From Sphingobium sp. CAP-1 (GTDB lineage Bacteria > Pseudomonadota > Alphaproteobacteria > Sphingomonadales > Sphingomonadaceae), in NCBI RefSeq assembly GCF_009720145.1, contig NZ_CP046252.1, positions 1,674,001-1,738,000 of the forward strand: 64,000 nt of DNA, in the 5' to 3' direction. The position numbers were made by a program, and so were the translations under genes. Below, piece after piece: positions 1-8,568 of this stretch; positions within the stretch are counted from its first letter, which is position 1, and every line of letters begins with the position of its first letter. A model generated the notes under the pieces. The model did no database searches. It was not told the DNA's origin and saw only the letters and a list, made by a program, of their open reading frames with translations.

Positions 1-782
1 GCGCCGGGCTTCAGCGAAATGCCGCCCGTGTCGAAGGTCACGCCCTTGCCCACGAACACGACCGGCTTTTCGACCGCGCCATCCGTGCCGTCCCATTCCA
101 TCGCCAGCAGCCGCGCTTCGCGCACCGAACCCTGCGCCACGCCCAGCAGCGATCCCATGCCCAGCTTTTCCATCGCCGCCTTGTCCAGCACGGTGATCCG
201 GACGCCCAGTTCGGCAAGGTGCTGGCAGCGTTCCACGAAGCTTTCGGGGTAGAGGATGTTCGCCGGTTCCGACACCAGTTCGCGGGTGAAGGCCACGCCT
301 TCGGCCACGGCGGCCTGCCGTTCCCACTGCGCCTCCGCGCCGGTGGCGACCAGCGTGACGGTCCTGAGCGTCGGCCGGGCCTTTTCGCTCTGGCGCGTGC
401 GATAGGTGTCGATCCGCCAGCCGCGCAATTTCGCGCCAAAGGCCAGCCGTGCCGCCTGCTCCGCGCTCGCGCCGCCGAAAAATTCGACGACGGCATGGAT
501 CGCGCCGCTGGTGTTGAGCTTGGCGGTCAGCGCCGCGCCGGCCTTTTCATAATCCAGATCCGCCCCGGCGCCGACGCCCAGCAACAGCACGCGCAGCGTC
601 TTGCCGCCTTCCTCCACGAAACTTTCGAAGCTCGATCCGCTCTCGCCATTGAAGCGCGACGCGGTGGCCCCGGCCGCCAGCGTCGCCGCCGCCGCCAGCG
701 GCAGCCCGTCGAATCCGCCCTTGGGCACGGCAAAGACCAGCGTATCGGCATCGGGGCGGGTCGGGCTGAACTGAATATTCAT
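1..782 (-). CDS. pepA: leucyl aminopeptidase (M17), C-terminus cut off by window edge
   Basis: Cytosolic metallo-aminopeptidase that removes N-terminal residues during peptide turnover. The frame starts at an ATG at 782-780 (MNIQFSPTRPD) and stays open to base 1, giving about 260 residues of a family that is usually near 480-500. The last visible residues, VGKGVTFDTGGISLKPG, match the metal-binding/active-site motif of M17 peptidases (Lys and Asp ligands). The N-terminal half is the less conserved macro-like domain. It is divergent from lptD across about 190 bp. The rest of the catalytic domain lies outside the window, so completeness cannot be judged. Confidence 0.93.
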   Translation of the reverse strand, partial: MNIQFSPTRPDADTLVFAVPKGGFDGLPLAAAATLAAGATASRFNGESGSSFESFVEEGGKTLRVLLLGVGAGADLDYEKAGAALTAKLNTSGAIHAVVEFFGGASAEQAARLAFGAKLRGWRIDTYRTRQSEKARPTLRTVTLVATGAEAQWERQAAVAEGVAFTRELVSEPANILYPESFVERCQHLAELGVRITVLDKAAMEKLGMGSLLGVAQGSVREARLLAMEWDGTDGAVEKPVVFVGKGVTFDTGGISLKPG

Positions 783-972
783 CGGGGGCTTTATCCTCTT
801 ATGCGGTCGGGCGGCGTGAACCGCGCTCTTGATTGCCAGATAGTGCGGCTTTCCCCGTCTGGCAAAGCCGTTCGACCGATTTTGCGACCCGGCGGCGATA
901 GCGAGCGATTGCGGACGGCCAATCAGTGCGATAGGCGGGAGGCCAGACGTGCCCGTCGATAAGGCCTGACGC

Positions 973-3231
973 TTGCAAAACACCCTGTTCCCCCTTTCCC
1001 TTCGCGCCGCATTGCTCGGCGGCGTCGCGCTCGTCGCCGGACCGCAGGCGCTGGCGCAACAGTTGAACGAACCGCAGACCCCGGTCAGCGCGCCCGACGC
1101 GCCGACGCCGGAAAATGACCAGCAACTGGGCTTCGCCGCCGACGCGCTGCAATATGACAGCAACAGCGAAATCGTCACCGCGACCGGCAACGTGCAGTTG
1201 CTGCGGGAGGGCAACCGGCTGCGCGCGGACAAGGTGGTGTGGGACCGCAACAGCGGCAAGGTGGAGGCGCAGGGCAATGTCTCCGTCACCGATCCCGAAG
1301 GCAATATCGCCTATGGCGACCGTTTCGATGTCACCGACACGCTGAAGGACGGCGCGGTCGAGAATATGCTGCTGGTGCTTCAGTCAGGCGGCCGGCTGGC
1401 GGCGGTGAAGGGTGAGCGGGTCAACGGCATCTACACGCTGCATCGCGCCACCTATACCGGCTGCGCGGTCGAGGGCAGCGACGGCTGTCCCAAGGAACCG
1501 ACCTGGCAGATCAACGCCGTGCGCGTCATCTATGATCCGGTGCGCCAGCGCGTCACTTACAAGAACGCCAATGTCGAACTGTTCGGCCTGCCGCTGATCC
1601 CGCTGCCCGGCCTGTCCCACCCGGTGGGCGACAATGGCAGCAGTGGGCTGCTGGTGCCCAATTTGCGCTATGACCGCACCAACGGGTTCGAAGTCGCGCT
1701 GCCCTATTATTTCAAGCTGGCGCCCAATCGCGACCTGACCATCACGCCGCATGTCTATAGTGGCACGCTGCCGATGCTGGAGACAAATTTCCGCCACCTG
1801 ACCGATCGCGGCGCCTATCAGATCACCGGCTATATCACCCATGGCAGCCGCGTCGCGACCAGCGATAGCGCCACAGGCACGACGCCGACCGCCAGCCAGG
1901 AGGATATTCGCGGCTATCTGGACGCCAGCGGCAAGCTGCAACTCAGCCCCGAATGGAGTATCGACGGATCGCTGCGCGTCGTGACCGACCGCACCTTCCT
2001 GCGCCGTTACGACATCAGCCGCGACGACCGGCTGCGTTCCACCCTTGGCGCGCAGCGGATCGACGACGACAGCTATCTGTCGATTCGCGCCTGGGCGTTC
2101 CAGACGCTGCGCCAGGGCGATTCACAGGGGCAGATGCCGATCATTCTGCCGGCGATCGATTATCGCAAGCGGATCGCCGACCCCTTGCTGGGTGGCATCT
2201 TGCAGTTGCAGGCCAATACGCTGGCCATCACCCGCACCAACGGGGAGGATATGCAGCGCGCCTTCGTCGGCGCCGAATGGAATCTGCGCAAGATCACCGG
2301 CCTGGGTCAGGAAGTGACCTTCACCGGCTATCTGCGCGGCGATGCCTATCACAGCAGCGACAATGATCTCGCCACAGTGACCAGCTATGCCGGCAATCCG
2401 GGCTGGAAGGCACGCGGTATCGCCGCCGCCGCCATCGACATGCGCTGGCCCTTCGTTGGCGAGGCGTTCGGCGGTGTCCAGCGGATCGCGCCCCGCGTCC
2501 AGATCGTCGCATCGCCACGCCTTGCCAATCTGTCGGTGCCCAATGAGGATTCGCGCGCCGTCGATCTGGAGGACAGCAATCTTTTCGCGCTCAACCGCTT
2601 TGCCGGCTATGATCGGTTCGAGGATAGTTCGCGCGTCACCTATGGCCTGGAATATGGCCTCGACCTGCCCGATTTCTCGCTGCAAAGCATCGTCGGCCAA
2701 AGCTATCGCCTCGACCGGCGGGAAAGCATCCTGCCCGACGGCACCGGCCTGTCCGATCGCACGTCCGACATCGTCGGCCGCACCACGATCCGCTACAAGG
2801 ATTTCATCGCCTTCACCCACCGTTTCCGGCTGGACAAGGACAATCTGGCGGTCCGCCGCAACGAGATCGACGCGACCGTCGGCAGCAAGAAAAGCTATGC
2901 CATGGTCGGCTATCTGCGGCTCAACCGCAATGCACTGTCGGGTCTGGAGGATTTGCAGGATCGCGAAGAACTGCGCCTGGGTGGCCGCGTCCAGTTCGCG
3001 CGCTTCTGGTCCATATTCGGATCGACCGTCATCGACCTGACCGATGCGCGCGAAGATCCGGTCAGCGTGTCCGACGGCTATGAGCCGGTGCGCCATCGCC
3101 TGGGCTTCGCCTATGAGGATGACTGCCTGACGCTGGGCTTCACCTGGCGGCGCGACTATCAGGCCAATGGCGACGCGCGGAAGGGAAATGGCTTCCAGCT
3201 ACGTCTAGCTTTCCGCAATATTGGCATATAA
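973..3231 (+). CDS. lptD: LPS-assembly protein LptD
   Basis: Outer-membrane barrel that inserts lipopolysaccharide into the outer leaflet together with LptE. The protein has 752 residues: a signal peptide (1-28, ending ALAQ), an OstA/LptA-like N-terminal domain (about 45-180, containing DALQYDSNSEIVTATGNVQL) and a C-terminal beta-barrel region. Two Cys lie in the periplasmic part (GCAVEGSDGC) and one near the C-terminus (EDDCLTLGFTWRRDY), as expected for disulphide-linked LptD. The start is TTG at 973. An in-frame TGA sits at 967-969, so nothing further upstream is possible, and the signal peptide begins here. It leads the surA-pdxA-rsmA operon. Confidence 0.95.
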   Translation: MQNTLFPLSLRAALLGGVALVAGPQALAQQLNEPQTPVSAPDAPTPENDQQLGFAADALQYDSNSEIVTATGNVQLLREGNRLRADKVVWDRNSGKVEAQGNVSVTDPEGNIAYGDRFDVTDTLKDGAVENMLLVLQSGGRLAAVKGERVNGIYTLHRATYTGCAVEGSDGCPKEPTWQINAVRVIYDPVRQRVTYKNANVELFGLPLIPLPGLSHPVGDNGSSGLLVPNLRYDRTNGFEVALPYYFKLAPNRDLTITPHVYSGTLPMLETNFRHLTDRGAYQITGYITHGSRVATSDSATGTTPTASQEDIRGYLDASGKLQLSPEWSIDGSLRVVTDRTFLRRYDISRDDRLRSTLGAQRIDDDSYLSIRAWAFQTLRQGDSQGQMPIILPAIDYRKRIADPLLGGILQLQANTLAITRTNGEDMQRAFVGAEWNLRKITGLGQEVTFTGYLRGDAYHSSDNDLATVTSYAGNPGWKARGIAAAAIDMRWPFVGEAFGGVQRIAPRVQIVASPRLANLSVPNEDSRAVDLEDSNLFALNRFAGYDRFEDSSRVTYGLEYGLDLPDFSLQSIVGQSYRLDRRESILPDGTGLSDRTSDIVGRTTIRYKDFIAFTHRFRLDKDNLAVRRNEIDATVGSKKSYAMVGYLRLNRNALSGLEDLQDREELRLGGRVQFARFWSIFGSTVIDLTDAREDPVSVSDGYEPVRHRLGFAYEDDCLTLGFTWRRDYQANGDARKGNGFQLRLAFRNIGI

Positions 3232-3318
3232 GGATCACGCATCCCGCTTTCCCTGTCAGGGCTGGTTAAGGCGGACCGGCGCATCAACGCTGGTTCGTAT
3301 TGGAGAATATTGTCGACG

Positions 3319-4704
3319 ATGCTGCCTGTCGTTTCCTTGCCCAACCGCCTGTCCCATGGCGTCCGCGCGGGCCTGCGCACCCTGCTTCTGTCTTGCACGC
3401 TGCTGGGCGCGGGCATCCATCCGCTCGCCGCGCAGACGGTGGACGATGATGGCGGCGTCAGCGCGCAACAGCTCAACCTGCCCAAGGATGTCACCGTCTT
3501 TGGCAAGAGCGACCCCAATGTCCGCAAGGCGACCGCGATCGTCAATGGCCGCATCATCACCGGCACCGACATCGACCAGCGGCTGGCGCTGATCATCACC
3601 GCCAATGGCGGCAAGGTATCGGACGAGGAAAAGGAACGGCTGCGCGTCCAGGTGCTGCGCAACCTGATCGACGAAACGCTTCAGATTCAGGAAGCGGCCG
3701 CCAACGACATCAAGGTCGATCCGGCCGAAGTGAATCAGAGCTATGAGCGGGTCGCGGCCAATTTCCGCCAGTCGCCGGGCCAGTTCGACGCCTATCTGCG
3801 CGAAAAGGGCAGCGCCGCCGCCAGCATCAAGCGCCAGATCGAAGGCGAACTGGCCTGGAGCCGGCTATTGCGCCGGAACATCCAGCCCTTCGTCAACGTG
3901 TCCGAGGACGAAGTGAAGTCGGTGATCGACCGGCTGAACGCCGCCAAGGGCAGCGACGAGGTGCGAATCGGCGAAATCTATCTGTCGGCGACACCGGAAA
4001 ATCACGACCAGATCATCGCCAACGCCCGCAACATCATCGAACAGATCCAGAAGGGCGGCAGCTTCCAGGCCTATGCCCGCCAGTTTTCCGAAGCCTCGAC
4101 CGCGGTCGTCGGCGGCGATCTGGGCTGGGTCCGCCCCACCCAGTTGCCGGCCGAACTGGCGCAGGCGGCTGGCGAGATGCAGGTCGGCCAGATCGCCGGG
4201 CCGATCGAGACTGCCGGCGGCATGTCGATCCTCTACGTCATGGACAAGCGCAAGGTGCTGACCGCCGATCCACGCGATTCGCTGCTCAGCCTGAAGCAGC
4301 TTTCGGTGCTGTTCCCGCAGGGCACGACCAAGGAAGTCGCCAGCGCCAGGGCCGCCGCCTTCGCCGCCGCGGTCAAGGAGATCAAGGGCTGCGGCCAGGC
4401 CAATGAGGTCGGGTCGAAAATCGGTGCCGATGTGGTCGACAATGACAATGTGAAGGTGCGCGACCTGCCGCCGCAGTTGCAGGACATTCTGATGAACCTG
4501 CAAGTGGGCGAAGCCACGCCGCCCTTCGGCTCCATCACCGATGGCGTGCGCGTTCTGGTCGTCTGCGGCCGCGACGATCCGGCATCGGCCAATGCGCCGA
4601 ACCCGGACCAGATCATGGCGCAACTGGAAGAGGAAAGGGTCAACAAGCGCGCTCGCATCTATCTGCGCGACCTTCGCCGCGATGCCGTCATCGAATATAA
4701 CTGA
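3319..4704 (+). CDS. surA: periplasmic peptidyl-prolyl isomerase, SurA-type
   Basis: Periplasmic chaperone for outer-membrane proteins, consistent with its place after lptD. From the ATG at 3319 it has 461 residues: a signal peptide ending HPLAAQ, a SurA N-terminal chaperone domain (about 50-200) and a parvulin domain (about 215-320, with VRIGEIYLSA and GGDLGWVRPTQLP). A second, poorly conserved isomerase-like region follows. A TTG at 3310 is in frame but sits too close to GGAGAA (3302-3307) for a normal ribosome site, so the ATG is preferred. Its last 23 bases overlap the start of pdxA. Confidence 0.9.
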   Translation: MLPVVSLPNRLSHGVRAGLRTLLLSCTLLGAGIHPLAAQTVDDDGGVSAQQLNLPKDVTVFGKSDPNVRKATAIVNGRIITGTDIDQRLALIITANGGKVSDEEKERLRVQVLRNLIDETLQIQEAAANDIKVDPAEVNQSYERVAANFRQSPGQFDAYLREKGSAAASIKRQIEGELAWSRLLRRNIQPFVNVSEDEVKSVIDRLNAAKGSDEVRIGEIYLSATPENHDQIIANARNIIEQIQKGGSFQAYARQFSEASTAVVGGDLGWVRPTQLPAELAQAAGEMQVGQIAGPIETAGGMSILYVMDKRKVLTADPRDSLLSLKQLSVLFPQGTTKEVASARAAAFAAAVKEIKGCGQANEVGSKIGADVVDNDNVKVRDLPPQLQDILMNLQVGEATPPFGSITDGVRVLVVCGRDDPASANAPNPDQIMAQLEEERVNKRARIYLRDLRRDAVIEYN

Positions 4705-5719
4705 CGCCGTCCCGCCCGCCCGGTCGGACCTGGCCCCTTTCGCCGTTTCGCTCGGCGATCCGGCGGGCATCGGGCCGGAAATCGTCGCCAAAAGCTGGGT
4801 CATGCGCGAAGCGCGCGGCCTGCCGCCCTTTTTCGCTGTCGGGGATGTCGCGTCGCTGCGCGCCGTCTGGCTCGGCCCGATCGCGCCGATCAGCGCGCCG
4901 GAAGAAGCGGCGGGCGTCTTTGCCACCGCCCTGCCCTGCCTTCAGGTCGCGCAGGCGGGCGATATCGTGCCGGGCAGCCCCAGTATCGACGGCGCGCGCA
5001 CCGCTTTCCAGGCGCTCGAAGTCGCGGTCGGCCTGGCCCGGTCGGGATCGGCCGGCGGGGTCATCACCGCGCCGGTGGGCAAGGAACAGCTTTACGGGGT
5101 GGGCTTCACCCATCCGGGCCAGACCGAATTCATCGCCGAACGCTGCGGCGTCGCCCCCCATAATGCCGTGATGATGCTGGCCGGCCCGTCGCTGAAGGTC
5201 GTGCCGATCACCATCCATATCAGCATCGCCGACGTGCCCGCCGCGCTGACCATCGACCTGATCCGCGCCCGCGCGCTGACCACCGCCAAGGGCTTGCAGC
5301 GCAATTTCGGCATCGCCCGCCCACGCATCGCCGTCGCGGGCCTCAATCCCCATGCGGGCGAAAATGGCGCACTGGGCCGCGAGGAGATCGAGGTGATCCG
5401 CCCCGCGATCGAGCTGCTGCGCGAGGATGGCCTCGACATCATCGGCCCGCTCGCCGCCGACGGCATGTTCCATGCCCGTGCGCGCGAAACCTATGACGTG
5501 GCGCTGTGCATGTATCACGATCAGGCGCTGATCCCGATCAAGACGCTGAATTTCGATGAGGGCGTCAACATCACGCTGGGCCTGCCAATCGTGCGCACAT
5601 CGCCCGACCATGGCACCGCCTTCGGCATCGCCGGCAAGGACAGCGCCAATCCGGGCGCGATGATGGCCGCCATCCGCATGGCCGCCGAAGCCGCGCGCGC
5701 GCGCTCCGCCCATGGCTGA
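4682..5719 (+). CDS. pdxA: 4-hydroxythreonine-4-phosphate dehydrogenase
   Basis: NAD-dependent enzyme of the DXP-dependent pyridoxal 5'-phosphate pathway; its product is condensed by PdxJ. The protein has 345 residues, normal for the family. Motifs are SLGDPAGIGPEI near the N-terminus, HPGQTEFIAE mid-protein, and MYHDQALIPIKTL followed by TSPDHGTAFGIAGK near the C-terminus, which carry the metal-ligand histidines. The start at 4682 (MPSSNITDAV) lies inside the surA end. The open frame continues upstream to 4541, but that part is the surA shadow. The stop overlaps the rsmA start, implying translational coupling. The order lptD-surA-pdxA-rsmA is the same as in enterobacteria. Confidence 0.94.
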   Translation: MPSSNITDAVPPARSDLAPFAVSLGDPAGIGPEIVAKSWVMREARGLPPFFAVGDVASLRAVWLGPIAPISAPEEAAGVFATALPCLQVAQAGDIVPGSPSIDGARTAFQALEVAVGLARSGSAGGVITAPVGKEQLYGVGFTHPGQTEFIAERCGVAPHNAVMMLAGPSLKVVPITIHISIADVPAALTIDLIRARALTTAKGLQRNFGIARPRIAVAGLNPHAGENGALGREEIEVIRPAIELLREDGLDIIGPLAADGMFHARARETYDVALCMYHDQALIPIKTLNFDEGVNITLGLPIVRTSPDHGTAFGIAGKDSANPGAMMAAIRMAAEAARARSAHG

Positions 5720-6548
5720 TACCCGTCCGGCGCTCCCGCCCCTGCGCGATGTGATCGCGCGCCATGGCCTGGCCGCCAGCAAGGCGCTGGGCCAGAATTT
5801 CCTGCTGGACGAACAATTGCTCGATCGGATCGCGGCGATCCCCGGCCCGTTGCAGGGCGCGCCAGCGTTCGAGGTCGGTCCCGGCCCCGGCGGCCTGACC
5901 CGCGCGATCCTGCGCGCCGGGGCGCGACTGGTCGCGGTCGAGCGCGACCATCGCTGCCTGCCCGCGCTCGCCGAACTGGAGGAGGCTTTCCCCGGCCAGC
6001 TCCGTGTCATTTCCGGCGACGCCATGCAGGTCGACGCCCGCGCGCAAGCGGGTGAAGGCGCGCATATCATCGCCAACCTGCCCTATAATGTCGGTACGCC
6101 GCTGCTGGTCGGCTGGCTGTCGGCCGATTGGTCGCCCTTGCCCTGGTGGAACAGCCTGACGCTGATGTTCCAGATGGAGGTGGCGGAGCGCATCGTCGCG
6201 AAACCCGGCACCGATCATTATGGCCGGCTGGCGGTGCTGTCCCAGTGGCGCAGCGATGCGAAGATCGCGATGAAGGTCCACCGCAGCGCCTTCACCCCGC
6301 CCCCAAAAGTCATGTCGGCGGTGGTCCACATCACCGCCAAAGCCGCGCCCGAAGGGGTGCAACTCAAATATCTGGAGCGCCTGACCGCCGCCGCCTTCGG
6401 CCAGCGCCGCAAGATGCTGCGCCAGAGCCTGAAGGGGCTGCCCGGCGCGCTCGACGCGCTGGAGGCCATCGGCATCGACCCGCAACGCCGCGCCGAAACG
6501 GTGAGCGTAGAGGAATTCGTCGCGGTCGCGCGGATCTTAAGTCAATAA
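5712..6548 (+). CDS. rsmA: 16S rRNA dimethyladenosine transferase (KsgA/RsmA)
   Basis: Dimethylates the two adjacent adenosines in the 3'-terminal hairpin of 16S rRNA during 30S maturation, using SAM. The protein has 278 residues. Visible motifs are KALGQNFLLD at the N-terminus, the SAM-binding loop FEVGPGPGGLTRAIL, and the catalytic motif IV NLPYNVGTPLL. The C-terminal helical domain includes FGQRRKMLRQSLKGL. The ATG overlaps the last 8 bases of pdxA. A palindromic repeat begins 7 bp after the stop and probably ends the operon transcript; no apaG follows. Confidence 0.95.
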   Translation: MADTRPALPPLRDVIARHGLAASKALGQNFLLDEQLLDRIAAIPGPLQGAPAFEVGPGPGGLTRAILRAGARLVAVERDHRCLPALAELEEAFPGQLRVISGDAMQVDARAQAGEGAHIIANLPYNVGTPLLVGWLSADWSPLPWWNSLTLMFQMEVAERIVAKPGTDHYGRLAVLSQWRSDAKIAMKVHRSAFTPPPKVMSAVVHITAKAAPEGVQLKYLERLTAAAFGQRRKMLRQSLKGLPGALDALEAIGIDPQRRAETVSVEEFVAVARILSQ

Positions 6549-6555
6549 AAATCCC

Positions 6556-6620
6556 GTGTTTCCGCGAAGGCGGGAACCCAGTCCCGCCCTCTGAGCCGGG
6601 TTTCCGCCTTCGCGGAAACA
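6556..6620. repeat. class A two-arm palindromic repeat, copy A1
   Basis: Two arms in opposite orientation, GTGTTTCCGCGAAGGCGGGA and its near reverse complement ending CGCGGAAACA, separated by a short spacer. Each arm is itself palindromic (CCGCGAAGGCGG). It lies between rsmA and the RluE-like gene and could act as a terminator hairpin. Related copies are at 20133, 23307, 56491, 59924 and 60318. Confidence 0.85.
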
Positions 6621-6651
6621 GGCAGCATTTTTCCATCCTTCTGGATAGCCC

Positions 6652-7200
6652 ATGGCCCGCCTGATCCTGTTCAACAAACCCTATGACATGCTCTCCCAGT
6701 TCACCGACCGGGGGACGGACGCGGCGCGCGCCACCCTGTCCGACTGCATCGCCGTGCCGGGCGTCTATCCTGCCGGCCGGCTCGATCGCGACAGCGAAGG
6801 GCTGCTGCTGCTGACCGACGATGGCCGGCTCCAGTCGCGCATCGCCGATCCCAAATATAAGCTGCCCAAAACCTATCTGGCGCAGGTGGAGGGCGAGGTT
6901 AGCGACGAAGCGCTCGCGGCGCTACGGCGCGGGGTCCAGTTGAAGGACGGCCTCACCCGCCCGGCCGAGGCGGAGCGCATCGCCGATCCCGGCCTGTGGC
7001 CCCGCAATCCGCCGATCCGCGTGCGCAAGAGCGTGCCCGACGGCTGGATCAGCCTGACGATAAGCGAGGGCCGCAACCGGCAAGTCCGGCGCATGACCGC
7101 CGCCGTCGGCCACCCCACCCTGCGGCTGGTGCGCTGGCGCATCGGCGACTGGACGCTGGACGGCCTGGCGCCGGGGGAATGGCGCGAAGAGCGGATGTAG
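6652..7200 (+). CDS. rRNA large-subunit pseudouridine synthase, RluE-like
   Basis: Converts a specific 23S rRNA uridine to pseudouridine. At 182 residues it has the length of the RluE group of the RsuA family, which lacks a long N-terminal S4 domain. The N-terminus ILFNKPYDMLSQFT is the family's first conserved strand. GRLDRDSEGLLLLTDDG (about 42-58) holds the catalytic Asp, and EGRNRQVRRM is the C-terminal family motif. The ATG at 6652 follows the A1 repeat by 31 bp. The exact target base is inferred from the family, so no symbol is given. Confidence 0.88.
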   Translation: MARLILFNKPYDMLSQFTDRGTDAARATLSDCIAVPGVYPAGRLDRDSEGLLLLTDDGRLQSRIADPKYKLPKTYLAQVEGEVSDEALAALRRGVQLKDGLTRPAEAERIADPGLWPRNPPIRVRKSVPDGWISLTISEGRNRQVRRMTAAVGHPTLRLVRWRIGDWTLDGLAPGEWREERM

Positions 7201-7318
7201 AGCGCAGCGGGATGACGGGGTGGATGGGAAGCGGACTGGCAGCTTTTGGTCAGATTGCGTAAAGAGCGGACATATAGATGAAGGGTCCAGCCGGATTTAT
7301 GCTTTGAAGGAGCGGCTA

Positions 7319-7516
7319 ATGCATTATTTTTCCTTAGCCATCATGATAATGATGTCTCTAGCTGCGGCCGGTTATGGAGCTTTTTCTATGGCGGAGGGTA
7401 AGATATATACGGCTGCCGGAACTATTGCTAAGGATACCCAGCCACTGGGATTTTATTTTACCACAGGACTGTGCTTTGTGCTGTCGATCGTTCCATTGAT
7501 TTTCATTTTCACGTGA
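7319..7516 (+). CDS. small two-helix membrane protein, unknown function
   Basis: A 65-residue ORF that starts at an ATG preceded by GAAGGAG with good spacing. It has two hydrophobic helices, HYFSLAIMIMMSLAAAGYG near the N-terminus and a C-terminal one containing CFVLSIVPLIFIF, joined by a short polar loop (EGKIYTAAGTIAKDTQPL). Its base composition is clearly more AT-rich than its neighbours. I do not recognise the family. The frame is open from 7220, but only the 7319 start has a ribosome-binding site. It could be a recently acquired or fast-evolving gene. A non-coding explanation is not excluded. Confidence 0.5.
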   Translation: MHYFSLAIMIMMSLAAAGYGAFSMAEGKIYTAAGTIAKDTQPLGFYFTTGLCFVLSIVPLIFIFT

Positions 7517-7670
7517 TTTTTGCTCAGGCCCGCATCACTTTGCCGTGGCCGTTATGTGGCAATATTGGTTTCGATTAAACGGCAAAAACTGTTCGTTCGC
7601 CGTCATCCCCACTTTCGTTATGCCGGGCTTGACGTTGGCTCTTCGTCGGCTTCTGGTCGATTCAAGGCAT

Positions 7671-7796
7671 TCCCCGCCCGCTTGCGGGAGGGGCAGCGAG
7701 ACTTGCGCGCGCAGCGCGTTAGTCGCAGCGGGGTGGGCCAACGCAACGTCACGCTAAGCCCACCCCCTAGCCCCCTCCCGTGAACGGGAGGGGGAA
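7671..7796. repeat. class B long inverted repeat, copy B1
   Basis: Two hairpin-forming blocks in opposite orientation. CCCCGCCCGCTTGCGGGAGG leads into GCAGCGGGGTGGGC, and then GCCCACCCCCTAGCC leads into CCTCCCGTGAACGGGAGG. The CCCACCCC/GGGGTGGG pairing closes the outer stem. The same plan is seen at 28690-28820. Confidence 0.7.
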
Positions 7797-7870
7797 CAGT
7801 TCACTGCTGGTCATTCCCAGCCCCTGCTCCACGACCGGCACAGGCGCATCACCCGCCATGCCGCCCATAA

Positions 7871-7890
7871 ATTAGTTAGCGAACTAACGT
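7871..7890. promoter_or_regulatory. orphan operator-like palindrome
   Basis: GTTAG (7875-7879) and CTAAC (7884-7888) flank CGAA, within the AT-rich block ATTAGTTAGCGAACTAACGT. Such sites are typical of TetR-family operators, but no regulator or efflux gene lies next to it. Function is inferred from symmetry alone. Confidence 0.4.
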
Positions 7891-7972
7891 TAATGCCGCC
7901 GCGATCCACTTGTTCGCTTCGCTGTCTCATTCGATGCGGCAAAGCGCCCCGCGCCGGCCCGCTGTCGCGCCG

Positions 7973-8491
7973 TCAGGGCGTTTCGGTCGGCGCGGCCTTG
8001 GGCGCGGGCACGGCGTTCTTGTCCGTCATCGCGACGGCGGGCGGCCCCTTCTGGATCGCGGCGGCGAGTTGCCCGACCGGCGCGCAGTTGCCCTTGCACA
8101 GCGCCTGCGCCTGGGCCAGCACCTCCTTCGCCTTGGCGAGCGCGCCTTTCTCCACCATCGCCTCGCCCTGCCCGGCCAGCGCGACCACATCGGTCGGGTC
8201 GAGCAGCAACGCTTCCTTGTAGAGCCGGATCGCCTTGCCCTGAAGCCCCTGCGCACGGGCGACTTCGGCCAGTTCGACATAGGCGGTGCGGTTGCGCGGA
8301 TCGATCGCCAGCGCGCTTTCCAGCGCGTCGGTCGCGCCGTCCAGATTGCCCGCCTTGCGCGCGGCCTCACCCGCCTTCTGCCACTCGACCGACTGCGGGC
8401 TGATCTGGCTGTCGGGCTTCTGGCTCAGCCCCACACTCGACACGGTGGTCAGGACGACGGCAAGGGCGATCGAGGCAGGGGTGAAACGCAT
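7973..8491 (-). CDS. secreted tetratricopeptide-repeat protein
   Basis: From the ATG at 8491, which has GGAGAT upstream, it encodes 172 residues. A signal peptide (MRFTPASIALAVVLTTVSSV) is followed by three TPR-like helix pairs: AGEAARKAGNLDGATDALES, ELAEVARAQGLQGKAIRLYK and GQGEAMVEKGALAKAKEVLA. The tail is Pro/Ala-rich. It is probably periplasmic and protein-binding; the partner is unknown. It lies 77 bp downstream of rsmB on the same strand. The open frame extends upstream to 8560, but only the 8491 start gives a signal peptide and a ribosome site. Confidence 0.8.
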   Translation of the reverse strand: MRFTPASIALAVVLTTVSSVGLSQKPDSQISPQSVEWQKAGEAARKAGNLDGATDALESALAIDPRNRTAYVELAEVARAQGLQGKAIRLYKEALLLDPTDVVALAGQGEAMVEKGALAKAKEVLAQAQALCKGNCAPVGQLAAAIQKGPPAVAMTDKNAVPAPKAAPTETP

Positions 8492-8568
8492 TACTATCTC
8501 CAGCCATGTTTCAGGCGCTGATTCCCGCCGATCTTCGCGCGTTTCCGCCCGCTTGTCCATAAGGGCGA

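Larger units (their letters stand above)
7517..7972. other. 456-bp stretch without a convincing gene
   Basis: The region holds a degenerate intergenic repeat (about 7603-7640, GTCATCCC... GCCGGGCTTGA), the class B inverted repeat (7671-7796) and an operator-like palindrome (7871-7890). A minus-strand frame of about 33 codons (ATG near 7868, stop near 7768) follows the palindrome and runs into the repeat. I do not call it a gene. Confidence 0.6.
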
